Made by a program: the position numbers and the translations under genes. This document shows positions 1 to 8,287 of a stretch of 17,402 bases of DNA, one piece after another. Origin of the DNA: Flammeovirgaceae bacterium UBA5008 (GTDB taxonomy: Bacteria > Bacteroidota > Bacteroidia > Cytophagales > Cyclobacteriaceae). Numbering within the stretch: position 1 is the first letter of the stretch; every line of letters begins with the position of its first letter. Where the stretch lies: assembly GCA_002398365.1 (NCBI GenBank), contig DGYK01000008.1:51634-69035 (forward strand), read 5' to 3'. The notes below the pieces were generated by a model. It was not told where the DNA came from. It did no database searches and saw only the letters and a list, made by a program, of their open reading frames with translations.

Positions 1-107
1 AACCTAAATTCAGCGGGAAAAAAGATATACGTTGATCGATCAATGTGTAATTGAGTGTAAGGACAATAGTTTTAAAGAATATTTGAAAGTCAGACGTATC
101 CCAATTT

Positions 108-1568
108 ATGATTGACAGCACTCAAGTAACGGAAATAGTAAACACCTCGCCAAGTGTTGAACTACTCAGGCTAAGAAATAGGGAAGCTGTTATTGGTTTT
201 CTGATACGGACATTTTCAAACCTTCAAGGAATAATTTCCTCGGATAGTATCCATAGCCTCCTTGCTGACTATTTAGAGTTCAAACAGATCGAAAATGATG
301 ATGAGAATGAGATAGAATTGATTGACACCTACGAAATAAAGGCTAAGAAATATATCCAGAGTTGGACAAACAAAGGATTTTTAACGAACTATCAAGATGA
401 GCAGGGTGAAGTATTTTATGAACTGTCTTCGCATTCTAGTAAAACTATTGATTGGCTATCCAGTCTAAAAAAGGAGGAGTATGTTGGGACAGAGTCCAAA
501 TTCAAGAACATCTTTAGTCAATTAAAAGAATTAGTGGAATTTACTAATGACGATACCGAGAAGAGAATTCAATTGCTGGAGGACAAAAAATTAGAAATAG
601 AGCAACAAATTCAAAGGATAAAAACAGGGGAAGATGTTAAAGTATTTCAGGAATTCGAAATTGTTCCTCGCTTTAATCAGTTAAACCAATCGGCCAAAGA
701 ACTACTCTCAGACTTTAAAGAGGTAGAAGACAACTTCAAAGAAATTACAAAAGTAATTTACCAAAAGCATGCTGATGGAAGTTTGACAAAAAGTGATATT
801 TTAGGATTTACTTTTGATGCGCTTGACGCACTTAAAGAAAGTCAACAGGGTAAAAGCTTTTATGCTTTTTGGTCGTTCATTTTAAATCCCTCCCTGCAAA
901 GAGAATGGGAAATGCTAACAAAAGAATTATACAAGACACTGGAAAGGAAATCTATTCCGGTAAATGACCAGTTTCTTAAAGGAATGAAAAAACACTTACA
1001 TGGTTCGGGCCAAAAAGTATATAAAGCGAATGATAAAATGGCCGAGAAGTTGAGTCGCATTATCCGTGAAAGTGAAAATTCAAAATCAGAAGCGACAAAA
1101 AACATCCTTCAAGAGATTAAGAAACTACTCATTGAAATCAGTAAGAAAGGAAGAAGACCAGAAATTTCATTTGCCTTAGAAACTGACGTTGAAATTAGTA
1201 TACTCTTTGAGCGCAAATTGACTCTTGACCAAACGGAAGATATTTCTTATACAAAAAAGCCCAAGATAGCGGACGCTGATATCTTGAATTCTAATCATCT
1301 AAATAAACTATTTGCTCAATCTAATATTGACAAGGAGCTACTTAGAAGGAGAATCAACGACATTCTTACGGAAAAATCACAAACAACGCTTTTAGAGGTT
1401 GTAGAAAATTCTGGAGGCCTTGCAAAAGGGTTACCTGAACTTTTCGGATATATTGCTATTGCAAAAGAGTTTAAGCATATAATAAGTCCGAGTAAAACGC
1501 AGAACGTCATGTTTGATGTTGAAAACAAAAAACTAATTAGAATACCAGAAATTATTTTAACCAAATGA
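108..1568 (+). CDS. jetA: Wadjet subunit JetA (DUF3375, MukF-like kleisin)
   Basis: JetA is the kleisin-like subunit of Wadjet, a condensin-type complex that recognises and helps destroy small circular plasmids. It bridges the two JetC heads and binds JetB. The 486-residue length suits the DUF3375 family. The N-terminal third (to about residue 130) reads as winged-helix-like. Residues about 130-330 are long charged helices with coiled-coil character, and the C-terminal part is mixed alpha/beta. Assignment rests on this layout plus position as first gene before unmistakable JetB, JetC and JetD homologues. The stop overlaps the jetB start in an ATGA, so translation is probably coupled. The ATG at 108 is the first in-frame start and has no strong Shine-Dalgarno, as is usual in Bacteroidota. 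I found no convincing promoter in the 107 upstream bases. Family identity is confident; the Wadjet subtype is less so. Confidence 0.9.
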   Translation: MIDSTQVTEIVNTSPSVELLRLRNREAVIGFLIRTFSNLQGIISSDSIHSLLADYLEFKQIENDDENEIELIDTYEIKAKKYIQSWTNKGFLTNYQDEQGEVFYELSSHSSKTIDWLSSLKKEEYVGTESKFKNIFSQLKELVEFTNDDTEKRIQLLEDKKLEIEQQIQRIKTGEDVKVFQEFEIVPRFNQLNQSAKELLSDFKEVEDNFKEITKVIYQKHADGSLTKSDILGFTFDALDALKESQQGKSFYAFWSFILNPSLQREWEMLTKELYKTLERKSIPVNDQFLKGMKKHLHGSGQKVYKANDKMAEKLSRIIRESENSKSEATKNILQEIKKLLIEISKKGRRPEISFALETDVEISILFERKLTLDQTEDISYTKKPKIADADILNSNHLNKLFAQSNIDKELLRRRINDILTEKSQTTLLEVVENSGGLAKGLPELFGYIAIAKEFKHIISPSKTQNVMFDVENKKLIRIPEIILTK

Positions 1569-2143
1569 GCAGTTTAGAGAAAAATATTCAACCATACAGC
1601 AAAGCAATAGTAAGATTGCTCAAAGCACCAGTAGAACGAACCTCAACGGTATGGGTAGATGTAATCAACTATCAAAGTGAAATTCAGAACTACATCAATC
1701 AAATTGGATTAGAATTAATCGTAAAAAACGATGAAGGTTTTGCGTTTGTAAAGCAATTTGAAAATAGCGAAGGTGAAACACTAGGTTTAGTGACAAGGAG
1801 ACAAATCGGATTTGAAACATCAATAGTGCTTGCGGTTTTAAGACAGAGTCTAGAAGAGTTTGACAACAATCCAACACAATTTGCAACAGAAAAATTTATT
1901 ACTGATTCCGAAATTAGAGATGAATTGGAACTCTTTCTGCAGGAGGGTTACAACAAATTAAAATTTAAAAAGGACTTAGATAAATACACTCGTAACGTAG
2001 TCGAACTGGGGTACCTAAAGGAAATCAGCAAAAAGGATAACGAAACAAAGTACCAAATACACCGCATTATAAAAGAGAAAATACCACTTGATACTTTACA
2101 GGATTTTCAAACAAAGCTGAAAGAATATGTTGAGTCTGTTTAG
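1565..2143 (+). CDS. jetB: Wadjet subunit JetB (DUF4194, MukE-like KITE protein)
   Basis: JetB is the KITE (tandem winged-helix) subunit of the Wadjet condensin-like complex. It sits on the JetA kleisin and contacts DNA. The 192-residue length is normal for DUF4194. The sequence is globular, with no signal peptide or membrane segment. It contains two winged-helix-like stretches: around residues 70-130, with the VTRRQIGFETSIVLAVLRQ segment typical of the family, and around 140-192. The gene starts inside the jetA stop (ATGA overlap, 1565-1568) and its last 17 bases overlap the start of jetC, so all three core subunits should be made in a coupled way. JetB proteins diverge quickly, so the call leans partly on gene order. 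Confidence 0.87.
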   Translation: MSSLEKNIQPYSKAIVRLLKAPVERTSTVWVDVINYQSEIQNYINQIGLELIVKNDEGFAFVKQFENSEGETLGLVTRRQIGFETSIVLAVLRQSLEEFDNNPTQFATEKFITDSEIRDELELFLQEGYNKLKFKKDLDKYTRNVVELGYLKEISKKDNETKYQIHRIIKEKIPLDTLQDFQTKLKEYVESV

Positions 2144-5100
2144 TACTAGTTCAGGCAAAGCGGGTTTCAGACTTCAATATTTTGAGGTTTTTAATTGGGG
2201 AACATTTAATGAAAATGTCTTTAGAATAAGTCCGCAAGGAAATAACTCGTTACTGACGGGTGCAAACGCATCGGGAAAAAGTACATTTATTGATGCTTTG
2301 CTTACATTGATGGTTCCTGCAAAGAAAGACCGATTTTACAATCAGTCATCTGGTGTTGAGAAAAAGGGCGACCGAACGGAAGAGACTTACGTTCTAGGAC
2401 ACTATGGAAGTATTCAAGAAGAGGGGAAAAGCTCAACTTCTACACAAAAGTTGCGTGATAAAAACACGTATTCCGTAATCCTAGCCAATTTCTCAAACAC
2501 TGACCAAAAGCAAATTACATTGTTTCAAGTGCGCTGGTTTAATAGTAGTGGGGAATTAAACCGACAGTTCGGTATTGCTCACGTTTCTTTAGATGTACAA
2601 AAGGACTTCAATGATTTTGACCCAAAGGGTTTATGGAAAAGAAGATTGGATAAAATATATAATTCAAACACTACTAAGAAGAAAGTTGAATTTTTAGACG
2701 GACCTACAACATACGCTGAACGAATGTCAAATTTGTTGGGAATGAGGTCTATAAAAGCTTTAAGTCTGTTCAACCAAGTTGTAGGTGTGAAAGTATTAGA
2801 GGATTTGGATGAATTTATCAGAACAAACATGTTGGAGGAACAAGATGCAGAAGCTGAATTTATTCAACTTAAGGAGAGCTTTTTAACTTTAATGGATGCA
2901 AAGACCAACATTGAAAAAGCCAAAGAACAAATTAAACAGCTAACTCCAATAAATGATATTGCAATACTTCTCATAAATATTCAAGTGGATTTATTGCGAT
3001 TAGAAAAATCAAGAGAAACCGCAGTCTATTGGTTTGCAAAAAAAGGAGTTGAATTAGGTGAAAAGGAATTAAAAAAGTGCAAAGAAGAATTGCAACGTCT
3101 GATTGATGAGTTGCAAATATTAAGAGATAAAGAAAATGAATTGAAGGACGATGAAGCAGATTTAAGGGAACAGATAAAATCAGATGATATTGGACGTCAA
3201 ATTGAGAAATTAAAATCAGAAGTAAAAGAGATTGAAAAGAAGCGAGATAGCAGAAAAACAAAGCTTGACGATTACAACAAAATTTCTCAAACCATTGGAC
3301 TTAATATTAATCCAAATGAAGAAACTTTCAACCACAACCGTGAACGGGCGAAACAAATAAAGCAAAGCACCCAACAAAAAATAGATTATGAAAGTGAAAA
3401 TCTTCGAGCATTGAAGAACAAGGACGATGAGCTAACAATGTCAACAGAGGATTTAGTGAACACAATTCAAACTCTTCAACGGAACAAAAACAACATTGCT
3501 GGAAGGGATGCTGAGATACGAGACGAAATAATTGGGACTATTGGGGCTAGCAAAGAAGAGATACCTTTCATTGGTGAATTGATAAAAGTAAGAGAAGAGG
3601 AACTACTTTGGGAACCTTCTATTGAAAAGGTACTACATAACTTTGCGCTTCGCTTGATTGTTCCTATAAAGTATTACTCAAAAGTAAATCAATATGTAAA
3701 TACTAACAATTTGAGAGGAAGGATCCGTTACGACAAATATGAAGGACAAGATTACCTCAAAAATTTGCGACAAAAAGATATTGGTGAAAAGACCTTAGTT
3801 AATAAAATTTTAATTAAGCCAAAAACGCCCTATAAAGATTGGATTGAAGACTATTTACAAAACCAATTTGATTTTACTTGTGTGGATAATCTTTCTGAGT
3901 TTGAACGTCATTCCGAAATGGCAATCACTCAAAATGGTTTGATTAAATTCAAGAGAGGAAAGCACGAGAAAGATGACCGTTCCCATATTTCAAAGAAGGA
4001 AAACTATGTGTTGGGTTGGGATAATAAAGAAAAAATTAAAGCATTAACCGTTGAGTTGAGAAAACAACAAGACCTTCAAAAGGAAAACAAGACAGCCGTT
4101 ATTGAAAAAAACTCCGAAATAAGGAAATTAAATATTTACAGAGATGAATGCCATAATCTGTTTACAAAGTTCGATAAATACGATGATATAAATTGGCAAT
4201 TTTATGCTCAAGAAATCCAGGAAAAGGAAAGACGTAGAACTGATTTAGAAAAGGCCAACGACCGTGTGAAAAAGTTGCAAGAGCAGTTAGATAAGGTTCA
4301 GAAAGATTTAGCGAAACTTTCTGACGTTGATATTAAAACTAAAGACAGAGCAATATTTCAAATTGAAGAAGTTCAAAATCATATCGTTAAAACAATACAG
4401 GCCAACAAATCTATTATTGAACCATTAGGAAATATTGAAATTTCATTATTTGAAGCACAAAATCCCGATTTGTTAAATATTGAATATGCGGGTATTGAAG
4501 CCAGTCGTAAATCGTTCCAAGATGTAACCTCTAAAGAAGTAAGAGACCTCGAAGTTCAAAAAAGGAAAGGTGAGGATGAAGTAAGGATTAAAATAAATAC
4601 CTTTAAACAGCCTCCGGAAGAAATAACGAGTAAATTCAAAACTTGGCGGTCCGATGTTAGTTCACTTCCCGACTCTACGCATTTGGAATTCATCAGCGAA
4701 TATCAGACGTTTTTGCACAAATTAGAAAAGGATAATCTGCCTAAATTTGAAACAAAATTCAACAATTACCTTCAAGAGACCATTACTAATAAAGTTGGTG
4801 ATTTTAGGATGTTCTTCGAAAACTGGACAGATTCTATCAGGGAAAACATAAAGCACCTAAACGAGTCCTTAAAGGAAATTGATTTTAAAAGTAAACCTCA
4901 AACATACATTCAACTTGTTGCACCGAATAAAATTAGTGATGAAGTTAGTGAATTTAGGAGGTTACTTAACTCTGCGATCCCAAATATCAGAGAAGTTGAT
5001 GCGTCTATTGACGGACGGAAAAATCACTTTTACAACCACATAGAACCCTTGATTTCAAAATTAGATAAGGAGGATTGGCGCAAAAAAGTAATGGATGTTC

Positions 5101-5525
5101 GTTCTTGGTTTAGTTACAAAGCTGAAGAATTTTATAAAGAAACGAACGCTAAATTCAAGACCTACGAAAATATGGGGCAGCTTTCTGGTGGTGAAAAGGC
5201 GCAACTTACTTACACGATTTTAGGTTCTGCAATCGCTTATCAATTTGGTTTGACAAAAGAAGGACTACAAACTAATTCGTTCCGGTTTATTGCTATTGAT
5301 GAAGCGTTTAAAGCACAGGACGAAGATAAAGCGCGTTACCTGGTTACGCTTTGTAAACAACTTCACTTGCAATTGCTGGTAGTTACACCAAGTGATAACA
5401 TTCACATTGTAGAAAATGATATTTCGTTTGTTCATTTCGTAGAACGTAAGGAAGAACGACATTCTTGGCTTTACGATATGCCGATTGAGCAATTCAAACA
5501 AGAGAAAGCGAAATACGTGTCTTAA
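2127..5525 (+). CDS. jetC: Wadjet SMC ATPase JetC (MukB-like)
   Basis: JetC is the SMC motor of Wadjet. Two copies dimerise through a hinge, hydrolyse ATP at paired head domains and drive DNA loop extrusion that senses plasmid size and topology. Visible features in order: an N-terminal head half with Walker A GANASGKST (residues 45-53); a long helical charged arm (about 270-470); a hinge-like globular segment (about 470-640) with the W-x-x-x-I-E-x-x-L pattern; a returning arm (about 650-900); and a C-terminal head half with the ABC signature LSGGEK (1019-1024) and a Walker B ending in D1058-E1059. All ATPase motifs look intact, so the protein should be active. The start at 2127 leaves 12 residues before the conserved GFRLQYFEVFNWGTF strand and overlaps jetB by 17 bases. 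The stop shares one base with the jetD start (TAATG). Confidence 0.95.
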   Translation: MLSLFSTSSGKAGFRLQYFEVFNWGTFNENVFRISPQGNNSLLTGANASGKSTFIDALLTLMVPAKKDRFYNQSSGVEKKGDRTEETYVLGHYGSIQEEGKSSTSTQKLRDKNTYSVILANFSNTDQKQITLFQVRWFNSSGELNRQFGIAHVSLDVQKDFNDFDPKGLWKRRLDKIYNSNTTKKKVEFLDGPTTYAERMSNLLGMRSIKALSLFNQVVGVKVLEDLDEFIRTNMLEEQDAEAEFIQLKESFLTLMDAKTNIEKAKEQIKQLTPINDIAILLINIQVDLLRLEKSRETAVYWFAKKGVELGEKELKKCKEELQRLIDELQILRDKENELKDDEADLREQIKSDDIGRQIEKLKSEVKEIEKKRDSRKTKLDDYNKISQTIGLNINPNEETFNHNRERAKQIKQSTQQKIDYESENLRALKNKDDELTMSTEDLVNTIQTLQRNKNNIAGRDAEIRDEIIGTIGASKEEIPFIGELIKVREEELLWEPSIEKVLHNFALRLIVPIKYYSKVNQYVNTNNLRGRIRYDKYEGQDYLKNLRQKDIGEKTLVNKILIKPKTPYKDWIEDYLQNQFDFTCVDNLSEFERHSEMAITQNGLIKFKRGKHEKDDRSHISKKENYVLGWDNKEKIKALTVELRKQQDLQKENKTAVIEKNSEIRKLNIYRDECHNLFTKFDKYDDINWQFYAQEIQEKERRRTDLEKANDRVKKLQEQLDKVQKDLAKLSDVDIKTKDRAIFQIEEVQNHIVKTIQANKSIIEPLGNIEISLFEAQNPDLLNIEYAGIEASRKSFQDVTSKEVRDLEVQKRKGEDEVRIKINTFKQPPEEITSKFKTWRSDVSSLPDSTHLEFISEYQTFLHKLEKDNLPKFETKFNNYLQETITNKVGDFRMFFENWTDSIRENIKHLNESLKEIDFKSKPQTYIQLVAPNKISDEVSEFRRLLNSAIPNIREVDASIDGRKNHFYNHIEPLISKLDKEDWRKKVMDVRSWFSYKAEEFYKETNAKFKTYENMGQLSGGEKAQLTYTILGSAIAYQFGLTKEGLQTNSFRFIAIDEAFKAQDEDKARYLVTLCKQLHLQLLVVTPSDNIHIVENDISFVHFVERKEERHSWLYDMPIEQFKQEKAKYVS

Positions 5526-6673
5526 TGATTACTCCCCAAGAAATAAAAGACAAGGCTGAAAGAAAATACTTTTCTTTTTTACAAGCATTAGCCAGTGATG
5601 TTCCCTTTGCGAAGCTTGTTATCCGTGGAGATAAATCTTATACCAAATCATCTCTACCAGATTTCGAAAAGGAAATACAGTTAATCAATAGTCAGTCAAA
5701 AGAGAAAAATGGCTTTGGCTATTCGTTGGAATTTCAGCAGATAAAGACTAAATACTTAGGTATCCAAGATTTGCCAGTATTAATCTACTTTGAAACAGAA
5801 AAGGATTTTTTGAGGTTTTTGGACAAGGAGAATGAAGCTGAATTGTTTAAGATATGCACAAATAAAATCGTCAATGAGCTTCCTGAGTTGAGAAACTGGG
5901 TTATTCAAAATCCTGCTAAAGTGGTACAAAACCGCGCTGAATGGACTAGCATTTTAAAAGTGTGTCAATATTTCAAAGAAAACTCTAAACCAAATAAATA
6001 TATAAGAGAATTGCCCATAAATGTCCACACTAAATTTATAGAAAGAAATCAGAGCATACTCAAAGAATTGCTCGATATTCTAATTCCTGAAAGTATTATA
6101 GCAGAAGAAAGGCAGTTTGAGAAAAGATTCAACCTAAAGTATAGTGAGTCACAAATTCGCTTTAAAATATTAGACAAGAGAATCAGTCAAAATCTATTTT
6201 CTGGTATTGAAGATTTAGCAATTCCAGTAAGTCAATTTGAATTGTTGAATTTGCCAATCAAGAAGGTATTGATTGTGGAAAACAAGACTACTCTTTATAC
6301 AACGTTGACACTTCCTAAAATGGATGAGGCGATTGCAGTTTTTGGTCAAGGTAATGCTGTAGTTAATATTAAAAACTCAAAGTGGCTTTCTGAAAAGGAA
6401 ATCTTGTATTGGGGCGATTTGGACGTTCAAGGATTTGAGATACTTTCAAGACTTCGAGATCATTTTACACACGTAAAGAGTGTTCTAATGGATAAAATAA
6501 CCTTTGATGCATTTTTTGAAAATGATAGAGGTATACTTTCAAATACTTCAATGAAGCTAAACCTAACAGATCAAGAATTAGAACTTTACAATATGCTAAA
6601 AACGAATAACTGGAGGCTCGAGCAAGAGAAAGTACCATTCAATTACGTAACTAGATATTTTTTAAATCTCTAG
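5525..6673 (+). CDS. jetD: Wadjet nuclease JetD (DUF3322/DUF2220, TOPRIM)
   Basis: JetD is the effector nuclease of Wadjet. It belongs to the TOPRIM fold, related to topoisomerase VI A/Spo11, and cleaves plasmid DNA once JetABC loop extrusion stalls. The N-terminal half (about 1-195) fits DUF3322. The C-terminal half (about 200-382) fits DUF2220 and carries the TOPRIM signs: E252 in the VLIVENKTT strand, and the D298-L-D300 pair in the WGDLDVQGFEIL strand, with FGQGNAV between them. These metal-binding acidic residues are all present. The 382-residue length is normal. The ATG overlaps the jetC stop by one base, so it is the last gene of the operon. The sequence turns AT-rich and non-coding straight after. 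No U-tract terminator follows; only a short palindrome at 6737-6751. Confidence 0.94.
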   Translation: MITPQEIKDKAERKYFSFLQALASDVPFAKLVIRGDKSYTKSSLPDFEKEIQLINSQSKEKNGFGYSLEFQQIKTKYLGIQDLPVLIYFETEKDFLRFLDKENEAELFKICTNKIVNELPELRNWVIQNPAKVVQNRAEWTSILKVCQYFKENSKPNKYIRELPINVHTKFIERNQSILKELLDILIPESIIAEERQFEKRFNLKYSESQIRFKILDKRISQNLFSGIEDLAIPVSQFELLNLPIKKVLIVENKTTLYTTLTLPKMDEAIAVFGQGNAVVNIKNSKWLSEKEILYWGDLDVQGFEILSRLRDHFTHVKSVLMDKITFDAFFENDRGILSNTSMKLNLTDQELELYNMLKTNNWRLEQEKVPFNYVTRYFLNL

Positions 6674-6736
6674 ATAACTTAAATTTGTTCTTAACACCCA
6701 GCTATCCATAGTTTGTATTAGTCTAAACTGCTGTCA

Positions 6737-6751
6737 TTAGTTTGCAACTAA
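6737..6751. promoter_or_regulatory. 15-bp palindrome TTAGTTTGCAACTAA after jetD
   Basis: TTAGTT and AACTAA are perfect inverted repeats around a TGC centre, in the AT-rich gap 64 bases after the jetD stop. It resembles MarR- or TetR-type operators in shape. There is no T-run, so it is not an intrinsic terminator. No gene starts immediately downstream; the next is at 7039. Its role is unknown. Confidence 0.3.
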
Positions 6752-6863
6752 GGACTTACACTAATTTCGATTTATGACGCAAGACTCCTAATAAGTAGAA
6801 GCATTGACTTGTACCACTAACTACCTATCAAACCATCTACTTCTTTCCCGTCACCAAATGTTT

Positions 6864-6962
6864 ATCGAAGCCCTTGCGGCAGGGATTGAAGTGGAAAGCC
6901 CGCAGCTACGCGCAAGCAAACTGGCGCGAGGACTTGCAACGGAAAGCCCGCCCGGCCGCCCT
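6864..6962. repeat. GC-rich REP-like repeat with two GGAAAGCCCG modules
   Basis: A sharp GC-rich block sits in an otherwise AT-rich 365-base gap (6674-7038) between jetD and the next gene. It holds two imperfect direct copies of one module, GGATTGAAGTGGAAAGCCCG (6883-6902) and a copy ending CTTGCAACGGAAAGCCCG (about 6931-6949), separated by a GCGC-rich linker that can self-pair. From memory, this kind of block recurs in intergenic regions across Bacteroidota genomes and often yields spurious short ORFs. I read it as a dispersed repetitive element or structured RNA, not a gene. The rest of the gap shows nothing clear apart from the palindrome at 6737-6751. Confidence 0.5.
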
Positions 6963-7038
6963 CTATTGACATATTCCTACTTTTTTGTAAATTAGTTGAA
7001 CGGTACCTCCCCATACTGTCACTATTCACTGAATCATT

Positions 7039-7704
7039 ATGATAGTAGACACCATGACACCAAAAGAGGTCGAAAAGGAGTTTGACCGCGATCGCCCCGA
7101 GTTGTATGCACTGATTGGCCGAAAGCAAGACCATTTGGCCAAAGCCTTCAGGCGTAGCGGCAGGGTGAGTTATCAAACCGCCAGCTACTACAAGATTAAT
7201 CACAACCAATATGTGGTGAATTACATCGCCACAAGAGCCTCTAAGGGAGACGAGGTGTCGCCTTATATCTGGATCTACGTGAGCAATACCAAGCAGCCCT
7301 ACTTTATGACGGAGATGCGCAATCATAAAAGACAAGAATATATCTATAACAAAATAGATGCGCATGCCATTCTGCGCTTTATGAAGCGCACACCCGACTA
7401 TGTGCCGGATGATGATGAGGCCTTTGTAAAAGAGGCCATGATTGCAACGATGGACCTGGCCTATCCCACAACGGTAGAAGGAAGGTACGTGACTCCGCAG
7501 GGACTATGGCCGCTGGAATCAGAAGAACTCATCAATGGATTTCTGCGCGTGAAGACCTTCATCCACAAAAGCCTCTTTACCAACCACCAACGCGAAATCT
7601 ACATCGAAGGCTTGAAATTAATAGACGAGTTAGCCCGGCCTCTGTATGCGCAAAGTCTGCGGGAATTTGGGTTGATGGAAGAGTTACCACCGGACAATGA
7701 TTAG
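7039..7704 (+). CDS. Hypothetical protein, 221 aa, unrecognised
   Basis: I do not recognise this family. The product is soluble, with no signal peptide or membrane segment, and is fairly charged. The N-terminal third is helical and basic (DRDRPELYALIGRKQDHLAK). The middle (about residues 50-120) alternates hydrophobic and polar residues like a beta-sheet, and ends in a HAILRFMKR helix. The C-terminal part is helical. Its GC content and codon use match the right-hand genes better than the Wadjet operon. ATG codons at 7039 and 7054 are both possible starts; neither has a clear ribosome site. The long open frame, normal composition and a stop followed by non-coding sequence support a real gene. 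It stands alone between a REP-like block and the GxxExxY gene, with no hint of function. Confidence 0.75.
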   Translation: MIVDTMTPKEVEKEFDRDRPELYALIGRKQDHLAKAFRRSGRVSYQTASYYKINHNQYVVNYIATRASKGDEVSPYIWIYVSNTKQPYFMTEMRNHKRQEYIYNKIDAHAILRFMKRTPDYVPDDDEAFVKEAMIATMDLAYPTTVEGRYVTPQGLWPLESEELINGFLRVKTFIHKSLFTNHQREIYIEGLKLIDELARPLYAQSLREFGLMEELPPDND

Positions 7705-7756
7705 CGTGATTCCGCTCCCTCTTGACTTGGAATAGATGGTTGGTCCTATGAAAAAT

Positions 7757-7868
7757 TGATCGGAGGCGTGAATCAAGAAATCATAGCCACATCGTATAGG
7801 GACTTCAATCAATAGAATCAGCAAGATCAGTTGAATCACAAGCGAATCACAACAAGCATCGTCAGACG
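7757..7868 (+). repeat. Diverged copy of the repeat anchor upstream of the GxxExxY gene
   Basis: The stretch CGGAGGCGTGAATCA at 7760 matches the anchor CCGAGGCGTAAATCA of the large array at 8288-9103 in 13 of 15 positions. It is followed by AATCATAG, AGAATCAGC, TGAATCACAAG and GAATCACAAC words running up to the ATG at 7869. The repeat family therefore lies on both sides of the nuclease-like gene and also forms its 5' leader. No promoter could be picked out in it. Confidence 0.6.
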
Positions 7869-8279
7869 ATGATTAAGAAAGAGTATACCTATTCAGAGCT
7901 AACAGCAAAAATAATCGGTTGCGCCATGACCGTCCATCAGGTGCTGGGCAACGGATTTCAGGAAGTAATTTATCAACGCGCCTTAGCAATTGAAATGACA
8001 TTGGCTGGAATTGCTTTTAAGCGCGAATTTGAAATGCCTATTTTTTATAGAGAAGAACAGATTGGTACACGAAGGGTAGATTTTTTAGTTGAGGGACTAG
8101 TTTCAGTGGAATTGAAAGCATTGATTGAATTAGATGATGGCCATTTAGCGCAAGCCATTAATTATCTGGAAGTGTACAATTTAGAAATAGGCCTGCTCAT
8201 CAATTTTGGCGAACCCAGTTTAAATTTCAAGCGACTCACCAATAGGAAATATAAATTACCCGGAGGCACTATAAAATAG
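7869..8279 (+). CDS. GxxExxY family protein (PD-(D/E)xK nuclease-like)
   Basis: Member of the GxxExxY family of small PD-(D/E)xK-fold proteins related to RecB/Cas4-type nucleases; no biological role is established that I know of. The naming motif is present as G29-x2-E32-x2-Y35. The nuclease core follows as D71 (RRVDFLV), then E81-x-K83 (VELKA), and a QxxxY motif, Q95 to Y99 (QAINY), as in RecB-like nucleases. All residues expected for metal-dependent phosphodiester cleavage are thus present. At 136 residues the length is standard. No signal peptide or membrane segment is seen, so it should be cytoplasmic. The ATG follows AATCA-word repeats and has no evident Shine-Dalgarno. The gene is embedded in the repeat family (7757-7868 before, 8288-9103 after), which suggests the protein and the repeats are linked. 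The DNA-cutting activity is inferred. Confidence 0.9.
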   Translation: MIKKEYTYSELTAKIIGCAMTVHQVLGNGFQEVIYQRALAIEMTLAGIAFKREFEMPIFYREEQIGTRRVDFLVEGLVSVELKALIELDDGHLAQAINYLEVYNLEIGLLINFGEPSLNFKRLTNRKYKLPGGTIK

Positions 8280-8287
8280 TTACCATA

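Noticed and set aside
6804..6995. 63-aa plus-strand ORF in the gap after jetD
   Set aside because: Most of it is the translated REP-like repeat; such ORFs are a known artefact of repetitive blocks.
6862..7365. 167-aa minus-strand ORF
   Set aside because: Lies antisense to the 221-aa gene and runs into the REP-like block; its composition looks like a shadow frame.
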